DNA of 64,000 nt from Hysterangium stoloniferum. Its lineage: Eukaryota; Basidiomycota; Agaricomycetes; Hysterangiales; Hysterangiaceae. Position numbers and translations under genes: made by a program. Shown piece by piece: positions 31,442 through 42,956 of this stretch (the stretch's first letter is position 1; each line of letters starts with the position of its first letter). The notes under the pieces were generated by a model. It was not told the origin of the DNA. It did no database searches and saw nothing but the letters and a program-made list of their open reading frames with translations. Location: contig WHVD01000104.1 in NCBI GenBank assembly GCA_015178975.1, forward strand, positions 186,001 to 250,000. Reading direction: 5' to 3'.

Positions 31442-33735
31442 CTCCCTTACACCTCCCAGGCACTCAAATATCGACTGTCCCCAGTCAATCTCCATGTTAT
31501 GTTGCTGTGACAATGGAACTGCTCCGATCATGCATTGAAGTGTGGAGGATATTGATTGGAGATGCAAAGGATGTAGTGCCCAATGAGACAATAGAAGAGA
31601 TGCAAGTTCGTGCCCAAGTGAAGAGTCAGACATTGAAAGGGATCTCACAGAGTAGTGGATGTTATTGCAGACTTGATAAGTGTGCTGAGGGATGGACAGA
31701 TGTGGTGAGTGTAGGGGCGAGTCCACTTGTCAGAGTTTGAAGGGCAAACATCATCATATAGAATATCCTTGGGATCGACAAGTGAAGTGACTGGGATGAT
31801 TGTACGACAGCGTGGGTAGTATGGAATAAGGTGGAATGCAGCATAGGGTTGTTTGCTAACCGCGCCATCCAGCTCAGCTAAGATATAGGCATTGTTTCGA
31901 GTCTGACAAACAACGATAAGTGGACCCAAGTAGCACAGTTTTCTTTTGTATGATAATTCTTTGTCAACACGCAAGTTCCTTACTAGCACGAGTGATCCCT
32001 CCTTAAAATCATAGTCAACTATGAGGTGTTCATGGTCTTTCTTGAACTGGGCGATAGATGCATAATGGGACTTCAGGACTTGTTCTTTGATAGCAGCAAG
32101 ATCCACTGGTCATTTTTCAAGTTGTCGAGCATGGAGGGCAACAAGTTCACTGGTTGGAAGAGGGGTGTCAATTTTCGGCACGAGATAAGTTGCTTTGACA
32201 ATGTCAAAAGGCAGAATTGGCTCGATGCCATGGGCCAAGTAAAATGGCGAATAACCTGTATCCTTCTTGACAGTGATGTGATTGGCCCAAAAAACATGAG
32301 ACACAATTTCTGGCCAATGAGAGAGGTTGCCTTTGCAAGTTTTAATTAGGGATTCACGAATGGTACAATGGATGGTTGCATTCGACAATGCCATTAGCTT
32401 GTTTATTGTATGCAGAAATGTGAATGTGGTGGATGTGATATTTCGAGGCAAGCCAGTCCAATGCTGCAATGAAAGGAGTGCCATTGTCTGTAATGCAGAG
32501 AATATCGTTAAATATGAATTTTCCCAACATTACTGCAGTTTCGTGTGCCAATATCTTGACCTCTGGATACAAAGTAAGAGAACAGTGGCCCTGAACAATG
32601 TATTGTAAACCTGACGCCTTTGGCATGTGCATAGTGTCGAGATGCGCACGTTGAAAGAGTGAGGTGGGGGTGGTGACCATAGGAGGAATCAAAACATGTT
32701 GTGTGCTATGGAGTTGGCATTCATGACATGTCTTGACAAACCATGCTACATCGCGGTCGAGTCCTGGCCACCAAAAGTGATCTGACAAATTCTTTCATGT
32801 CAAAAATGCCTGTTTGTGTCCCAGTTGATCATGTGCCTGCGAAATGAGAGAAAGACATTTGTTCAGATCAAGAATTACAAGGCGATACATGCCTGAGTTG
32901 CTACGGCGCCAGAGTTTACTGTTTTTGACAAAAAAGTGCAGAGACCTTTGAATAAATTGTTTTGTTGCTGCTTCAGACAGTCCAGGCAGTTTTTGAGTGG
33001 TTGAAAGAAAGTCGAAAATGAGGGCAGTTGGGAATCCATGAAAATGTTGTCTTGTGTGTGGGGAATGTCACTTTGAAGAGAGCTGGACATGTTATTGAGG
33101 GAGAATGCCAAAAATGGGGAAGAAGAGGCAGAGTCGAGGGCATTGTTTGTGAAGTATCCATTGTGATCTGTCCAACTATTAATCCATACCCCTAAACCTA
33201 AAACATCGTCAATCTATCCATTGTCCATATCCTCCACATCACCTTCTACACTTCATCGCCTAGACAAACCATCTGGTCCTACATGATCCTTCCCGGGTAT
33301 GTGTATGAGCTGAAATGTAAATAGCAAAATGGCTGCGATCCATCGATTCATCACATTGTTTGGCTGAATATCTGGGTTGTTGAGCATTCCTTTAATGTAC
33401 TTGGAATCAACTTCAAGATTGGAGGTAGACCAATAAGAAAAAGCCTAAGGGCCCTCAGAGCATGATAAATGCCATATAGTTCAATTTTTGGCTGTGAATA
33501 GTGAGATTCGCAATCATTCCAAGCGATGGAGCCATATCTTGAGGGGTGTCATCGGCCATGTTCATCCAACTGATAGATAATCCATCCTATGGCGATATTT
33601 GATGAGTCAATGGCCACAATGATTGGCCTTTTGCATGCATAATCAAGGGGAATGATTACTGGTGCAGACATTACAGCTTTTTGAGTAAATCCATCGAATT
33701 TTGCTGAAGTGCCTCCCAAATGAAAGGTTTGTCTT
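31442..33735 (-). pseudogene. Ty3/gypsy pol: RNase H and integrase
   Basis: Minus strand, in order: end of reverse transcriptase and RNase H (33735-33270, with FTQKAVMSAPVIIPLDY, IAIDSSN-like VAIDSSNIAIGW, YGSIAWNDCESHYSQPKIEL); integrase zinc region and core (32790-32350, WWPGLDRDV, CHECQLHS, LDTMHMP, TDNGTPF); and the C-terminal region with YSPFYLAHGIEP and FKEGSLVLVRN (32484-31645). Several frame changes occur. A TGA at 33549-33551 sits where arginine is expected. gag and most of the reverse transcriptase are missing beyond 33735. Confidence 0.85.
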
Positions 33736-34460
33736 TTCGTGTCAATTGAAGGAGTCGCAGCCTGCGACCCAACCTTTGCTTGTCTTCCTCACCACCCAAA
33801 AACCAAGCAGACATCCTGCAGCGGCCGCCAAACTCCACCGTTGCATATTGGGGCCTTTACGGATCATTAGGAAGCCAATCGGTTTGCGTTCGAAATAATT
33901 AGTAGAGGCTATGCAGAAGTATGGCTTGTTTCGGCAAATGATCATATTAACCAGGATTATGTGAATGCTAGGTTAAAATGTGTCTGATATATAAGATTTG
34001 GATCAACGAAAAGGCAAGCTCTGCAGAGATGGCTCTGATCAACCATTCCGACTGCACAACAACCTTACACACTTCCGCCTTCTTGAGCATACCACGGGTA
34101 TCGCCGCCCAAAGCCCCTGCCATGTACCCGCCCTTGTTATGCTCTTCTCTTTGTGGTCCATAAAAATGCTCGTGATCTTTTCTGAATTATTTGTGAACCC
34201 TTTGGCAGGTTGTCCTTCGATTGTTGCCCAGAGAACATGTAGTCCGGGATGGATGATGTGGAGTTATTCAGCAGAAGCCGACTGGGCCCGTTCGAGCAAG
34301 AATTGTAGGTCGGCCCGCTACCTGGTATTCAAGTCCCCTAAAGCAGCCTCGAGCTGAATGTGCACTGTGGATACCTCAGTTGGAACCGAAAAGGAAGGAC
34401 GTCACCTGCTCCTCTCCTGCCATAATGAATCTCCACTAACATCTCCATCCCCACCTCCAT
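33736..34460. other. Unassigned junction segment
   Basis: It separates the truncated gypsy from the copia pol and retains CpGs. It includes a short dyad GTCGCAG..CTGCGAC near 33758 and a 119-codon plus frame (33998-34357) with no recognised motif. Confidence 0.35.
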
Positions 34461-34464
34461 CTCA

Positions 34465-36690
34465 TTGTGGCTATTTTGCACAATTACCTCAGCCCTTGAT
34501 AACGTCCCATTTGAAGCTTGGTATGGACGAAAACCTGATGTGTCCCACCTCCGGATATTTGGATTGGTTGCATATGCCAATATCCCAAGAAGGTTTTGTA
34601 AAGGGAAGTTAGAAGTTACTTCAATTAAATGCCACTTACTAGGTTGGTGGAACAATGAGATGAAAGGTTACCACCTTAAGGATGCAGAGACAGGAAAGCT
34701 GATTGCCGCTCACGATGTACAGTTTGTGGAGGATGACAATCCGAATGATCTTGCTATCATTGAAACACGAGGTATTGCACCTACGAAGGCTGACCTCGAT
34801 AGTCTAGAACCAGGTGGTGGTACAGATACTTCCCCAAAGATTCCCACTACCCACCAGTCTCAACTCATCGAGAATCGGATTCAAGGCAATAGCCGAAATG
34901 TTGATCCTCTGCAGTGCACCATGGAGAATACTACCCCGGTTACAGAAGCAGCATTGCCTACCCTGCCCACTCATCCAAGTGGTCGAACCTCCCATCATGA
35001 ACACAACCTACATGCAAAGTCAACGTGCCAGCCCCACCAGGAATTGCCGCGACTGAAGAAGAGATTGATGCGGTGATTATGCATGGAAGTGAGCATTGTG
35101 CCTTTATTTCCTTTCCCAGCAAACCACAAAATTACCATGAGGCCATGATGTCACCCTACAAGAAGCAGTGGGAGAAAGCCATAGCAACCGAATATGAGAA
35201 GTTGAAGTCAACTGGAACCTTCAAATGGGTCAGTCAACTGCCTCCAGGACGAAAAGCTGTTGGTAGTCACATCATATTTCATGAAAAGAGGGATGGCAAT
35301 GGCAAATTCCTCAAAGCAAAGGCTCACATTGTTGCAAAGAGCTTCTCGCAGGTTCCAGGAAATGATTTTACTGAAACCTTCTCATCAGTGGCGAAATTTA
35401 CAACCTTACGAACCTTACTATCTCTCGTAGCACACGAAGATTGGGAACTACACCAAATTGACGTTGTCAGTGCATATTTGCAGGGCAACTTAGATGAGGA
35501 AATATATATGGATGTATCAGAAGGAATCAAGGAGGATAATAAAGAAGGATGGTATTGGAGATTGTTGAAGGCCTTGTATGGATTGAAGCAAGCTGGACGA
35601 CAATGGAAAATAAAGCTTAATGAAGTCATGGAAAGTCTCAGTTTCGAAAGGAGCCATGCTGATGACTGTCTTTACATCCTTCGCAAGGATGGGAAACTCA
35701 CTTTATTGGTGTTAATCTATGTCGACAACATGGCTGTGGCTGGGCACACACTTGCTCACATTTCAAGATTCAAGGAAGACATTGCAAAACATTTCGATAT
35801 CACTGATCTCGGTGAACTGAAATACATCCTTGGAATACAAGTCAACCGAGACTGCAGCGCATGTTCCATCTCGTTGAACCAAACCACCTACATTCACCAA
35901 ATTTTAGCATGTTTTGGCATGAAAGACTGTGCACCAGTCACCACCCCACTTGCAGTCAATCATAACCTTGCAGCATCACAATCACCATCAACCAACAAAG
36001 AGCTACAAGAATATCTCAGCTATGCAAATGGTCTTCGGTACCTGGAGATAGTAGGCTCACTATTATATGCAACACAAACTCGACCAGACATTCAATTTGC
36101 TGTTGGAATTGTGGCACAGTTTGGAGGCAACCCTGGGAAGCCTCACCTTGAAGCTGTAACACATATTCTCCATTATGTAAAAGGTACAGCCACAATGGTA
36201 CTTATGTTTGGATGGAAGAACCACAACTCGACTGACCTGGTTGGCTGGACTCCTCAGGACCCTGACTCGTGACGTTCAGTGGGAGGGTTCATATTCGATG
36301 TCACTGGTGGCTCAATATCCTGGTCATCAAAGAAGCAACCCACCATCGCTCTGTCAACAATGGAGGCCGAATATATGGCTGCTTCAAATGCCACGAAGGC
36401 CGCCATATGGTTAAGAGTGTTACTTGAAGATCTCAGATTTCCACAAACCACTGCCACAATCATTCATGCAGATAACCAGGGCTGTATTGCACTCACCTGT
36501 AATCCCGTCTCTCACTCGTGAGCAAAACATATTGATATAAGGCATCACTTCATTTGAGAATGTATTGAAAAACTTGAGGTTGATCTGAAGTACATCACTA
36601 CAAAGGACATGTTAGTGGACATTTTCACCAAGCAATTACCATGGGAGACCTTTGAGAAGTTCAGATATATGTTAGGGGTTGGAGATGCAT
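34465..36690 (+). pseudogene. Ty1/copia pol: integrase end, reverse transcriptase, RNase H
   Basis: Frame 1 (34465-35030) carries FEAWYGRKPDVSHLRIFG and HDVQFVEDD, the integrase end. One frameshift near 35030 leads to the reverse transcriptase (35025-36272): KAHIVAKSFSQVPG, DVVSAYLQGNLDEEIYM, LYGLKQAGRQW, IYVDNM, DLGELKYILGIQV, GSLLYATQTRPDI. In the same frame to 36690 lies RNase H: SVGGFIFDV, TMEAEYMAAS, HADNQG and the AKHIDIRHHF end. Three stops (36270-36272, 36519-36521, 36555-36557) all replace arginine. The second YVDD aspartate is N. Otherwise it is well preserved, so it died fairly recently. Confidence 0.92.
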
Positions 36691-37480
36691 GACAGAACTC
36701 ACCGAGTGGGAGTGAGGAAATATGATGGACTTCATACATTTATGGATCATTCTTGTCACAACACGCAGTTGCCCTGCTTATGTAAAGTAGTAACCGAGAA
36801 ATTTTCTCTAACAATACGATCTTTAGAACCATCAACAGGAGTACTTTGTTACTGACCTTCGCGCACTCAGGTTCACCTGGTGTCATATCCTTTATTACTT
36901 ATCTATCTCTAGTTGAGTTGTTGGTTATCAATTAAAGTAATAAATATTCTAGGTTATATTGAGATTAGGAATACATTTCTAATTTCTACCTGGTTTTTGG
37001 CATAAATAAATACTGAGAATATTCTTGCAAAATCCTTAAGACTACATTAAGATCCTGATAAGTTAGTATCACAGTAGACCTGTAGGTTAGTGTAAATAAA
37101 GCAAATATTAGCCAAATAGTGTTTTATTCTATATCTAATCTTTTGACCTGTTTATAAATATTTTTACTATTTGATAAATAGCATAAAATATATATACACT
37201 AGTAGAATCGAAGTCGAATCTAGTTTTGGAATCAGTGAATTGTTATTCATATTTTAGTAGTTGTTTTCATAGAAAAAGAAGCAGCTCTCAAAACCTTCTT
37301 TGCAAAGTAGGGTGCATCTATTCAAGTAAACTCTTGACTTCAGGGGTTCTAAGTCTATTCAGGCTGCCTCTGATTAATATCAAATACTTAAATTATTTTA
37401 CCTTGCAGTGAATTGAGTATTTGCACATTTTGATAGAGCACTGGACTCCTTTTTCAGAAGATAGTATTGAAATAAGGCTA
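36691..37480. other. AT-rich sequence, nothing recognised
   Basis: A purine-rich GAGTGGGAGTGAGGAAA at ~36700 could be the polypurine tract of the copia element, but no LTR start with a matching partner is visible. The rest contains no convincing gene. Confidence 0.35.
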
Positions 37481-37489
37481 ATACATCAC

Positions 37490-37690
37490 ACCATTGCACC
37501 TGCCAGCGACCATGCAAAATGCATGTCACAAACACATGTGATGTGAGTGAGGTGGTGCATGAGGGCTCATTGTGCATGTGAACAAACATGCAAAATGCAT
37601 GTCATGAACATGTGCAATGTGAATGAGGTGGTATATGAGGGCCCATTGTGCCTGCCAACAACCATGCACACTTTGCATTTGTGAACATAC
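37490..37690. repeat. ~100-bp tandem duplication, CpG-free
   Basis: Two copies of a segment containing ATGCAAAATGCATGTCA, CAATGTGA(A/G)TGAGGTGGT and GAGGGC(T/C)CATTGTG follow each other. There is almost no CpG. Confidence 0.7.
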
Positions 37691-37919
37691 ACCTGAGCCA
37701 GTGTGGTGCATTGTTTCTGAGTCATGCCCAGCAACACGTATGAGTTGGCATGTCATGCCTGGGAACACATGACTATGCATGTGACTGTAACTGGAGTGCC
37801 ATTGTGGGCATGGGAAAGCTAAGGTGGGCTTTGCTCATAGATACAGACCATGGGAAACCAGCTGCTTGCTTCATTTGCAGATGCTAACCAATGCTGACAC
37901 ATAGTGACTAAGCAGTGCC

Positions 37920-38036
37920 CATGGACCCACCAAGGCAAATTCACTGATACAAGCCTGGGAACCCTTGCTACACTGTGGGGTGGTCACTTCATGACCTGCC
38001 CCACTGCTCGCTATGGGCTCCAGCTTGTTGGGGGGC
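37920..38036 (+). repeat. Repeat Y, split copy
   Basis: CACCAAGG.AAATTCA..AAGCCTGGGAACCCTTGC..GTCACTTCATGACC..CCCACTGCTC matches 41640-41775 and, in its first part, 50100-50150. This copy is interrupted by the solo LTR at 38037 and resumes at 40041. Confidence 0.8.
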
Positions 38037-40035
38037 TGTAATGAATTCAGCTATTTACTCTCTCAAATAGGTAACAAATGTTGACATGGCAAGGGATTCA
38101 AGAAATAATAAACAAATAAAGGTCCAGTAATTTAAATACTGATAGATTAATTAGCAGCACTATTAAGCTTAAACAACTAAAGTTAAAATTTTTTTGGTCT
38201 CTTGACAAATTCAGATGAACTTGTAGTGATGTGCTCTACAAAAGTTAAGTTCTTCTTGAGAATAAAGGTTTGGGAGCTGAATGTATGCGCAATAAGTCAG
38301 TGGAAACTTGCTGTAAGCCTTTGCTTTCTTGTAGCCTTTAGTTTACTATTTATAAAAATTTAATAAGCTATTAAATAATTTATAAATAGAGAGATTGTCT
38401 GAGAGTCGAATATCCAAGTGTTTGTTTAAAGATCAATTAACTGTGCTGTTGATGTGGGTTCTTGAATAACTTAAATGGGCAGGGATTTCAGTAATAAGAA
38501 TTTAGATTTACTTAAGTGATTAGTAAGCCTAAAGGTTTCTGGGAAGCTGAGGGAACTTAGATGAATTAGCTAAGTTCAAGAGTGTTGACAAAGAGTTCAA
38601 GATTCTGCAAGTGTAGGTGCTTGCAGTTAGATAATTTCACACTAAGGCTATTATTCTGTCCTTTAGTATGAAGGCTGTTGCTTCTGAGCTGGTGCTGTTG
38701 ATAGTAGTAAAGTAGATTGTCATTATTCAAGATTTAGGCCTTCTTTTATACATTGTTACAACTTTGTTGTAACCCTGTTGCAACCCAATGGTCCAATGAT
38801 ACTATTGTTTGCCTACATTTCAAGTTACGAGTCAAATCATTGTATCAGCAACTGTCAGTATACCGACACTGATGTATCCTTCACAGCAATCAAACCCTGT
38901 TTACACCCTGTCAAGTTACATATACTTGTACCATCTGGTTATTCTTTGATACATCCCTTTTTTATTATGATGATCTGTTCTACTCTATGTTTCACATATG
39001 CCCATATATACTTGTAGCTCTTGGACTATTCCCTTTTCTCATAATACCACTCTCAGATAATCACAGCTTCCAATCTTATTGTAACCTTCCAGTTCCTAGT
39101 CAAGTTTATTTGTCACTAATTAGACATTCCTGCTATTACCTAGTTAGTATTTTCAAGATGCCAATAACTAGTATTTAAGTCCCACTGTAATGTAGCTACA
39201 AGTCAATCAGAATATTGACTCAGAACACTTGTATACCCCTCTCATAGTCCCGCTCTAAATATCCTGCTCCTTGCCTTTGCTTGCACTCGCTCACTCTTGG
39301 TCTCCAACCCTTTGACCACCAAATATCCTTCATTTTTCTGATATGTGACTTACTGAGAGGATTATTCAACAGGATTTAGTTTTCCGCCCACCCAAAATTT
39401 AAGGACATCCAACAGTAACTTGCAAGGGCACAGCATATAAGCTGAAGCCAAGTCCTTCCATTTGGTCCCCATTGGTCTACCAACTTCAGTCAGTTTTCTG
39501 TTCTTAACATACATGTAGACAGTTCTGCTTAATAGTATCTAAATAACTAAATAGGAAATTATTAGAAGCTTCCAAAAGTTTCTATAATTCCACTATGATA
39601 TCATAGTTCTCACCTAACTCGAAGATCCAAGCCATTCAAGTCAGAAGATATCTCTGGGATGGCCGAGAGTGCCAGGTGGCCAAAACAGAAGTAAACCTGG
39701 CTGGGTGGCTGCAAAGACAACTTATGAATGTGTTGTCTCATCATCATCATGTGATTTCATGTGATCAAGTGATCATAATGCACATATATCTAGTAATATA
39801 ATATAATAAAAACCTGGCTGCCCAAAACTAGATAACCTGGCTTATTATAAATATATTTCGACTGCTCTAGGTTTCAATTATGTAATATGATGTCATTTGA
39901 AGCCTTGAGTATGCAAAGTTAAAAGGAAACAGCATAATTCTTGAAATAATAAATAAAATAAAATAAAATAAATAAAGAGAAATAAATCCTGGAAAATTAA
40001 GGGAAAATTCGTGAAGATATACTGGATATATCACA
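38037..40035 (-). mobile_element. Solo LTR, family A, containing another LTR
   Basis: TGTAATGAATTC..GATATATCACA on the plus strand is the reverse complement of the 3216-4477 type. It is flanked by GGGGC duplications (38032-38036 and 40036-40040). Without the nested LTR it is 1238 bp, the family's size. Its former CpG-rich block (about 39735-39795) is converted to TpG/CpA, so it is older than the 3216 copy. Confidence 0.92.
38754..39509 (+). mobile_element. Solo LTR, family D (756 bp), nested in an LTR
   Basis: TGTTACAACTTTG..GTTCTTAACA has TACAT duplications (38749-38753 and 39510-39514). The other family A LTRs show the continuous sequence here. The TATAAGCTGAAGCCAAGTCC block lies at 39436-39455 on the plus strand. 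The same family appears at 63540 beside a gypsy pol. Confidence 0.93.
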
Positions 40036-40179
40036 GGGGCAAAGCCCCACAAACACCCCTGCATCAACAACTTATAAGTATGTCTGGGGCTCTTTGTTGT
40101 TTTAGAACTGAAGGTATTCAAAGAATGGAAAGTGTTCTAAGAACAGAAAGTGTTATATACAGAAAGAACTGTTACAATA

Positions 40180-40510
40180 GGAAAGGAAGCTTCCAAAGGA
40201 AAGAATGCTTACCAAGGAAATAATGGTTACAAAAGGAAACAATGGTTACAAAAGAAACAACTGTCACAAAAGGAAACAACATTTTCAAAAGGAAACAATG
40301 GTTACAAAAGGAAACAACATTTTCAAAAAGAAACAACAGTTGCAAAAGGAAAGAATGGTCACAAAAGGGAACAACAGTTACAAAAGGAACAACAGTTATA
40401 AAAGGAACAATGGTTACAAAAGAAACAATGGTTACAAAGGCAACAATGGTTCCAAAGGAACAATGGTCACAGAAGGAATAATAGTTACAAAAGAAATAAC
40501 TGTTCCAATG
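40180..40510 (+). repeat. Minisatellite around CAATGGTTACAAAAGGAAA
   Basis: About seventeen imperfect 15-22 bp units with TTACAAAAGGAA cores. The open frames across it (KGNNGYKR repeats) arise from the repetition. Confidence 0.9.
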
Positions 40511-40556
40511 GTTGAATGGACTGTCAACTGCAAGGATGTAATTGCAGTGGTCACCT

Positions 40557-40700
40557 GATTTATTTATTTTGATTTACATAATGTATTTCATTTTGATTTA
40601 CTGTATTTTATTTTGATTTACTCCATTTTATTTTGATTTATTGTATTTCACTTTGATTTATTATCTGGTATTTGGATTTATCGAATTTATATTTCAATTT
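40557..40700 (+). repeat. AT-rich ~23-bp tandem array
   Basis: About five units of TTTATTTTGATTTAC-TGTA type. Confidence 0.8.
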
Positions 40701-40784
40701 ATTTTATTTTATTTGAATTATTCTCTGATTTTATTGAGATTTTCCTAGAAATCCTTATACTCTTCTCTTGAGAACTGGCATTTA

Positions 40785-40900
40785 AATGCCTCCATTCAAG
40801 GGCATGGGAAATGCTTTTGTGAAGGGAGTGTGAAATGCTTCCATGAAGGGGCACAGGAAATGCTTCCATAAAGAGTGTGGGAAATGCTTACAGAAGGTGC
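40785..40900 (+). repeat. ~33-bp tandem array around GAAATGCTTCCATGAAGGG
   Basis: Three to four imperfect units are visible, trailing into looser CACAAAATACT(C/T)CCATG repeats up to ~41130. Confidence 0.7.
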
Positions 40901-41149
40901 AGGGTGTGTTGTGGGAAATAAGTGTGTGAAATGGTTCCGTACATTTGAGAAATACTTTTGCAGCCTCACAAAATACTCCCATGCATCACAAAATACTTTC
41001 ATGCACATCACACAATAATTCCATGGATTATAAATGCCCCCATGGCATTACAAAATGTCACAGAGTGATCCCATGGTGCTGAAAAATACTTCCATGAGTG
41101 GTGAAAAGCTCCCACAGCATTAAAAATACCCCTGCAAGTGCAAAAATGC

Positions 41150-41560
41150 TTCCTGATTTGGACAAAAATAATTTGTCCACGTTCTCTGAAGGAGGCACGT
41201 GATATGGACAACAATGCCCGATCACTTTTTACGCCACTCATTGTTCTTTTGTTCCCTTTTCTCTTTGTTCTCTCTCATTGTTCTTTATCCTATATATCCC
41301 GCATTCCTAGTTCCACACTCCCCATCTCGTCTCATCTCAATTCCGCACTCGATAGGTACTTGTTTTCCCTTTCTCTCATCTCGTCTCGTCTCAATTCCGC
41401 ACTCGATAGTCTTCAAAGACTTCGAGTTCTGCTTATATTTTCGCACCCGCCCTTCCTCTTACCCTATTTACGCTGCATGTATTTCGCTTCCGCCGGCTTG
41501 AGCACGGCCCGATTTATTTCTGGAAATGCTTCCAGATTTGCTTCTGTGCTGACATAAGAA
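41150..41560 (+). promoter_or_regulatory. CpG-retaining segment with TATA-like box
   Basis: In otherwise CpG-poor surroundings this segment keeps many CpGs. It carries CCTATATATCCCGC (~41291) and a ~55-bp tandem duplication ending CAATTCCGCACTCGATAG (41330-41410). It looks like an element promoter or LTR, but LTR ends were not found. Confidence 0.35.
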
Positions 41561-41639
41561 TGAAAGCTGAGTGACTAATGGTACCTTTTATTTTTCCAGC
41601 ATCCTTTTTTTCCCAGTGGGATTTCCCTGTATTTTCATG

Positions 41640-41775
41640 CCCACAACCCACCAAGGAAAATTCATTTATATGGATGACAAGCCTGGGAACCCTTGCAGGG
41701 CAGTCACTTCATGACCAACCCCACTGCTCACTGTGGGCTTTGGCTTGTCAGAGGGGAACCCCTCCACATCCATAA
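41640..41775 (+). repeat. Repeat Y, intact copy
   Basis: It gives the uninterrupted state of 37920-38036/40041, continuing through the point where the LTR inserted. It lies next to the 3' end of the Helitron coding region. Confidence 0.75.
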
Positions 41776-41923
41776 CTCTTAAGTATTTCTGAGTACTTCT
41801 AAGTATTTATCACAATCAGTGTTAGAAAGAATCAATCAAAATACATTAAAACCACAATCTATTAATACATCTTCATACACTATATTTACTGTTCTCTTTG
41901 TCTCCTTTAATAATATTTTTATC

Positions 41924-42950
41924 CTATTCCAACTTCTTCCCCTTGAAAGTCCCACATAAAATTGCCCATCCAAACGCTGCCATTCTCAAATCTATTCCTA
42001 CTACTTTCAAAAACTGTCCCTGTGACTTGTTAATTGTCATTGCAAATGCCAATTGCACTGGAAACTGAATACAATGCAGTTTAAATGGTAGTTGATCATC
42101 ATTTGTAATTATTTGATCTGTGAAATAAATGCCAGTTTCCCAGTACATGGTCCAGTTAGGATCCACACTTGAAGCAAATGATTTTCCATTTTCACCAGTA
42201 GCAACTGTGTCCCTTGAAAACCCCCCTCTGTGGATCTATGTTCCACAATAGCATCAAAGGCACTCCTGGTTCACCTCAAATAAACTTGGTGAGATTCCAC
42301 CAAAATTCAGGCTGTTCAAATACTCTACATGATATATTTCTGTCTCACTGTCTCCCTTTGCAGTATCAGCACTGTGGTACACACAACTCTCCCCTGGGAA
42401 TTTATGCAGAAGTTCTGAATTAATCTCATCTACCTCTGAATTCCTTGAAAACAGAATTCCCCAGTCTAATAAGTCTTCATCTTGCCGATCTCTCTGGTCT
42501 CTATCCATATGGATGTCTGAATACATCTCAACAATTAGATCAGACATTTTTGGACCACAGATCATATGAGGAGGGATATCTATTGTATGATCCAAAGGTA
42601 AATCCTTTCCATGGCCTACATCCAAGAGCCACTGAGCAAACTGTTGACTGGCTGGATCATCCTGGTCCACCCACATATTCTTTTTCAAGAACAATACCTT
42701 GATATGCTTCCACAGTTCAGATTTCTGGATACATTGTCAAATGATCTGTTCTTTTTAACTCTTTGGTACAACCGGCAAAGTCTGCTGGAAGTCACCTCCC
42801 CAGGCAACAGGAATCTCTCACCAAAGTATTCACAAAAAACAATTTGCACTCTACTGCTCCTGCTGTTCATCCACTGCTTTCATGATAGTCTCAAAGGTGG
42901 CTCATTATCCAGGATTGCACCTTTCAAGATTGGCTTGGGCACTGGAAAGC
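41924..42950 (-). pseudogene. Helitron helicase domain
   Basis: The C-terminal piece (42166-41924) has QFPVQLAFAMTINKSQGQ, the conserved Pif1 motif. The upstream piece (42694-42254) has DVGHGKDLPLD, FSRNSEVDEINSELL and FPGESCVYHSAD, typical of Helitron helicases. Walker A was not located in the more broken 42700-42950 part. Frame changes separate the pieces. Confidence 0.85.
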
Positions 42951-42956
42951 TCAGTA

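Noticed and set aside
36691-36800. 3' LTR of the copia element at 34465-36690
   Set aside because: A purine tract is present but no LTR ends or direct-repeat partner could be found.
40150-40558. Repetitive protein rich in KGNNGYKR
   Set aside because: Three overlapping frames all give similar repeats because the DNA is a minisatellite; no start context or domain supports translation.
41200-41570. LTR bounded by TGATATGGACA and GTGCTGACA
   Set aside because: No 5-bp duplication and no second copy with these ends in the window.
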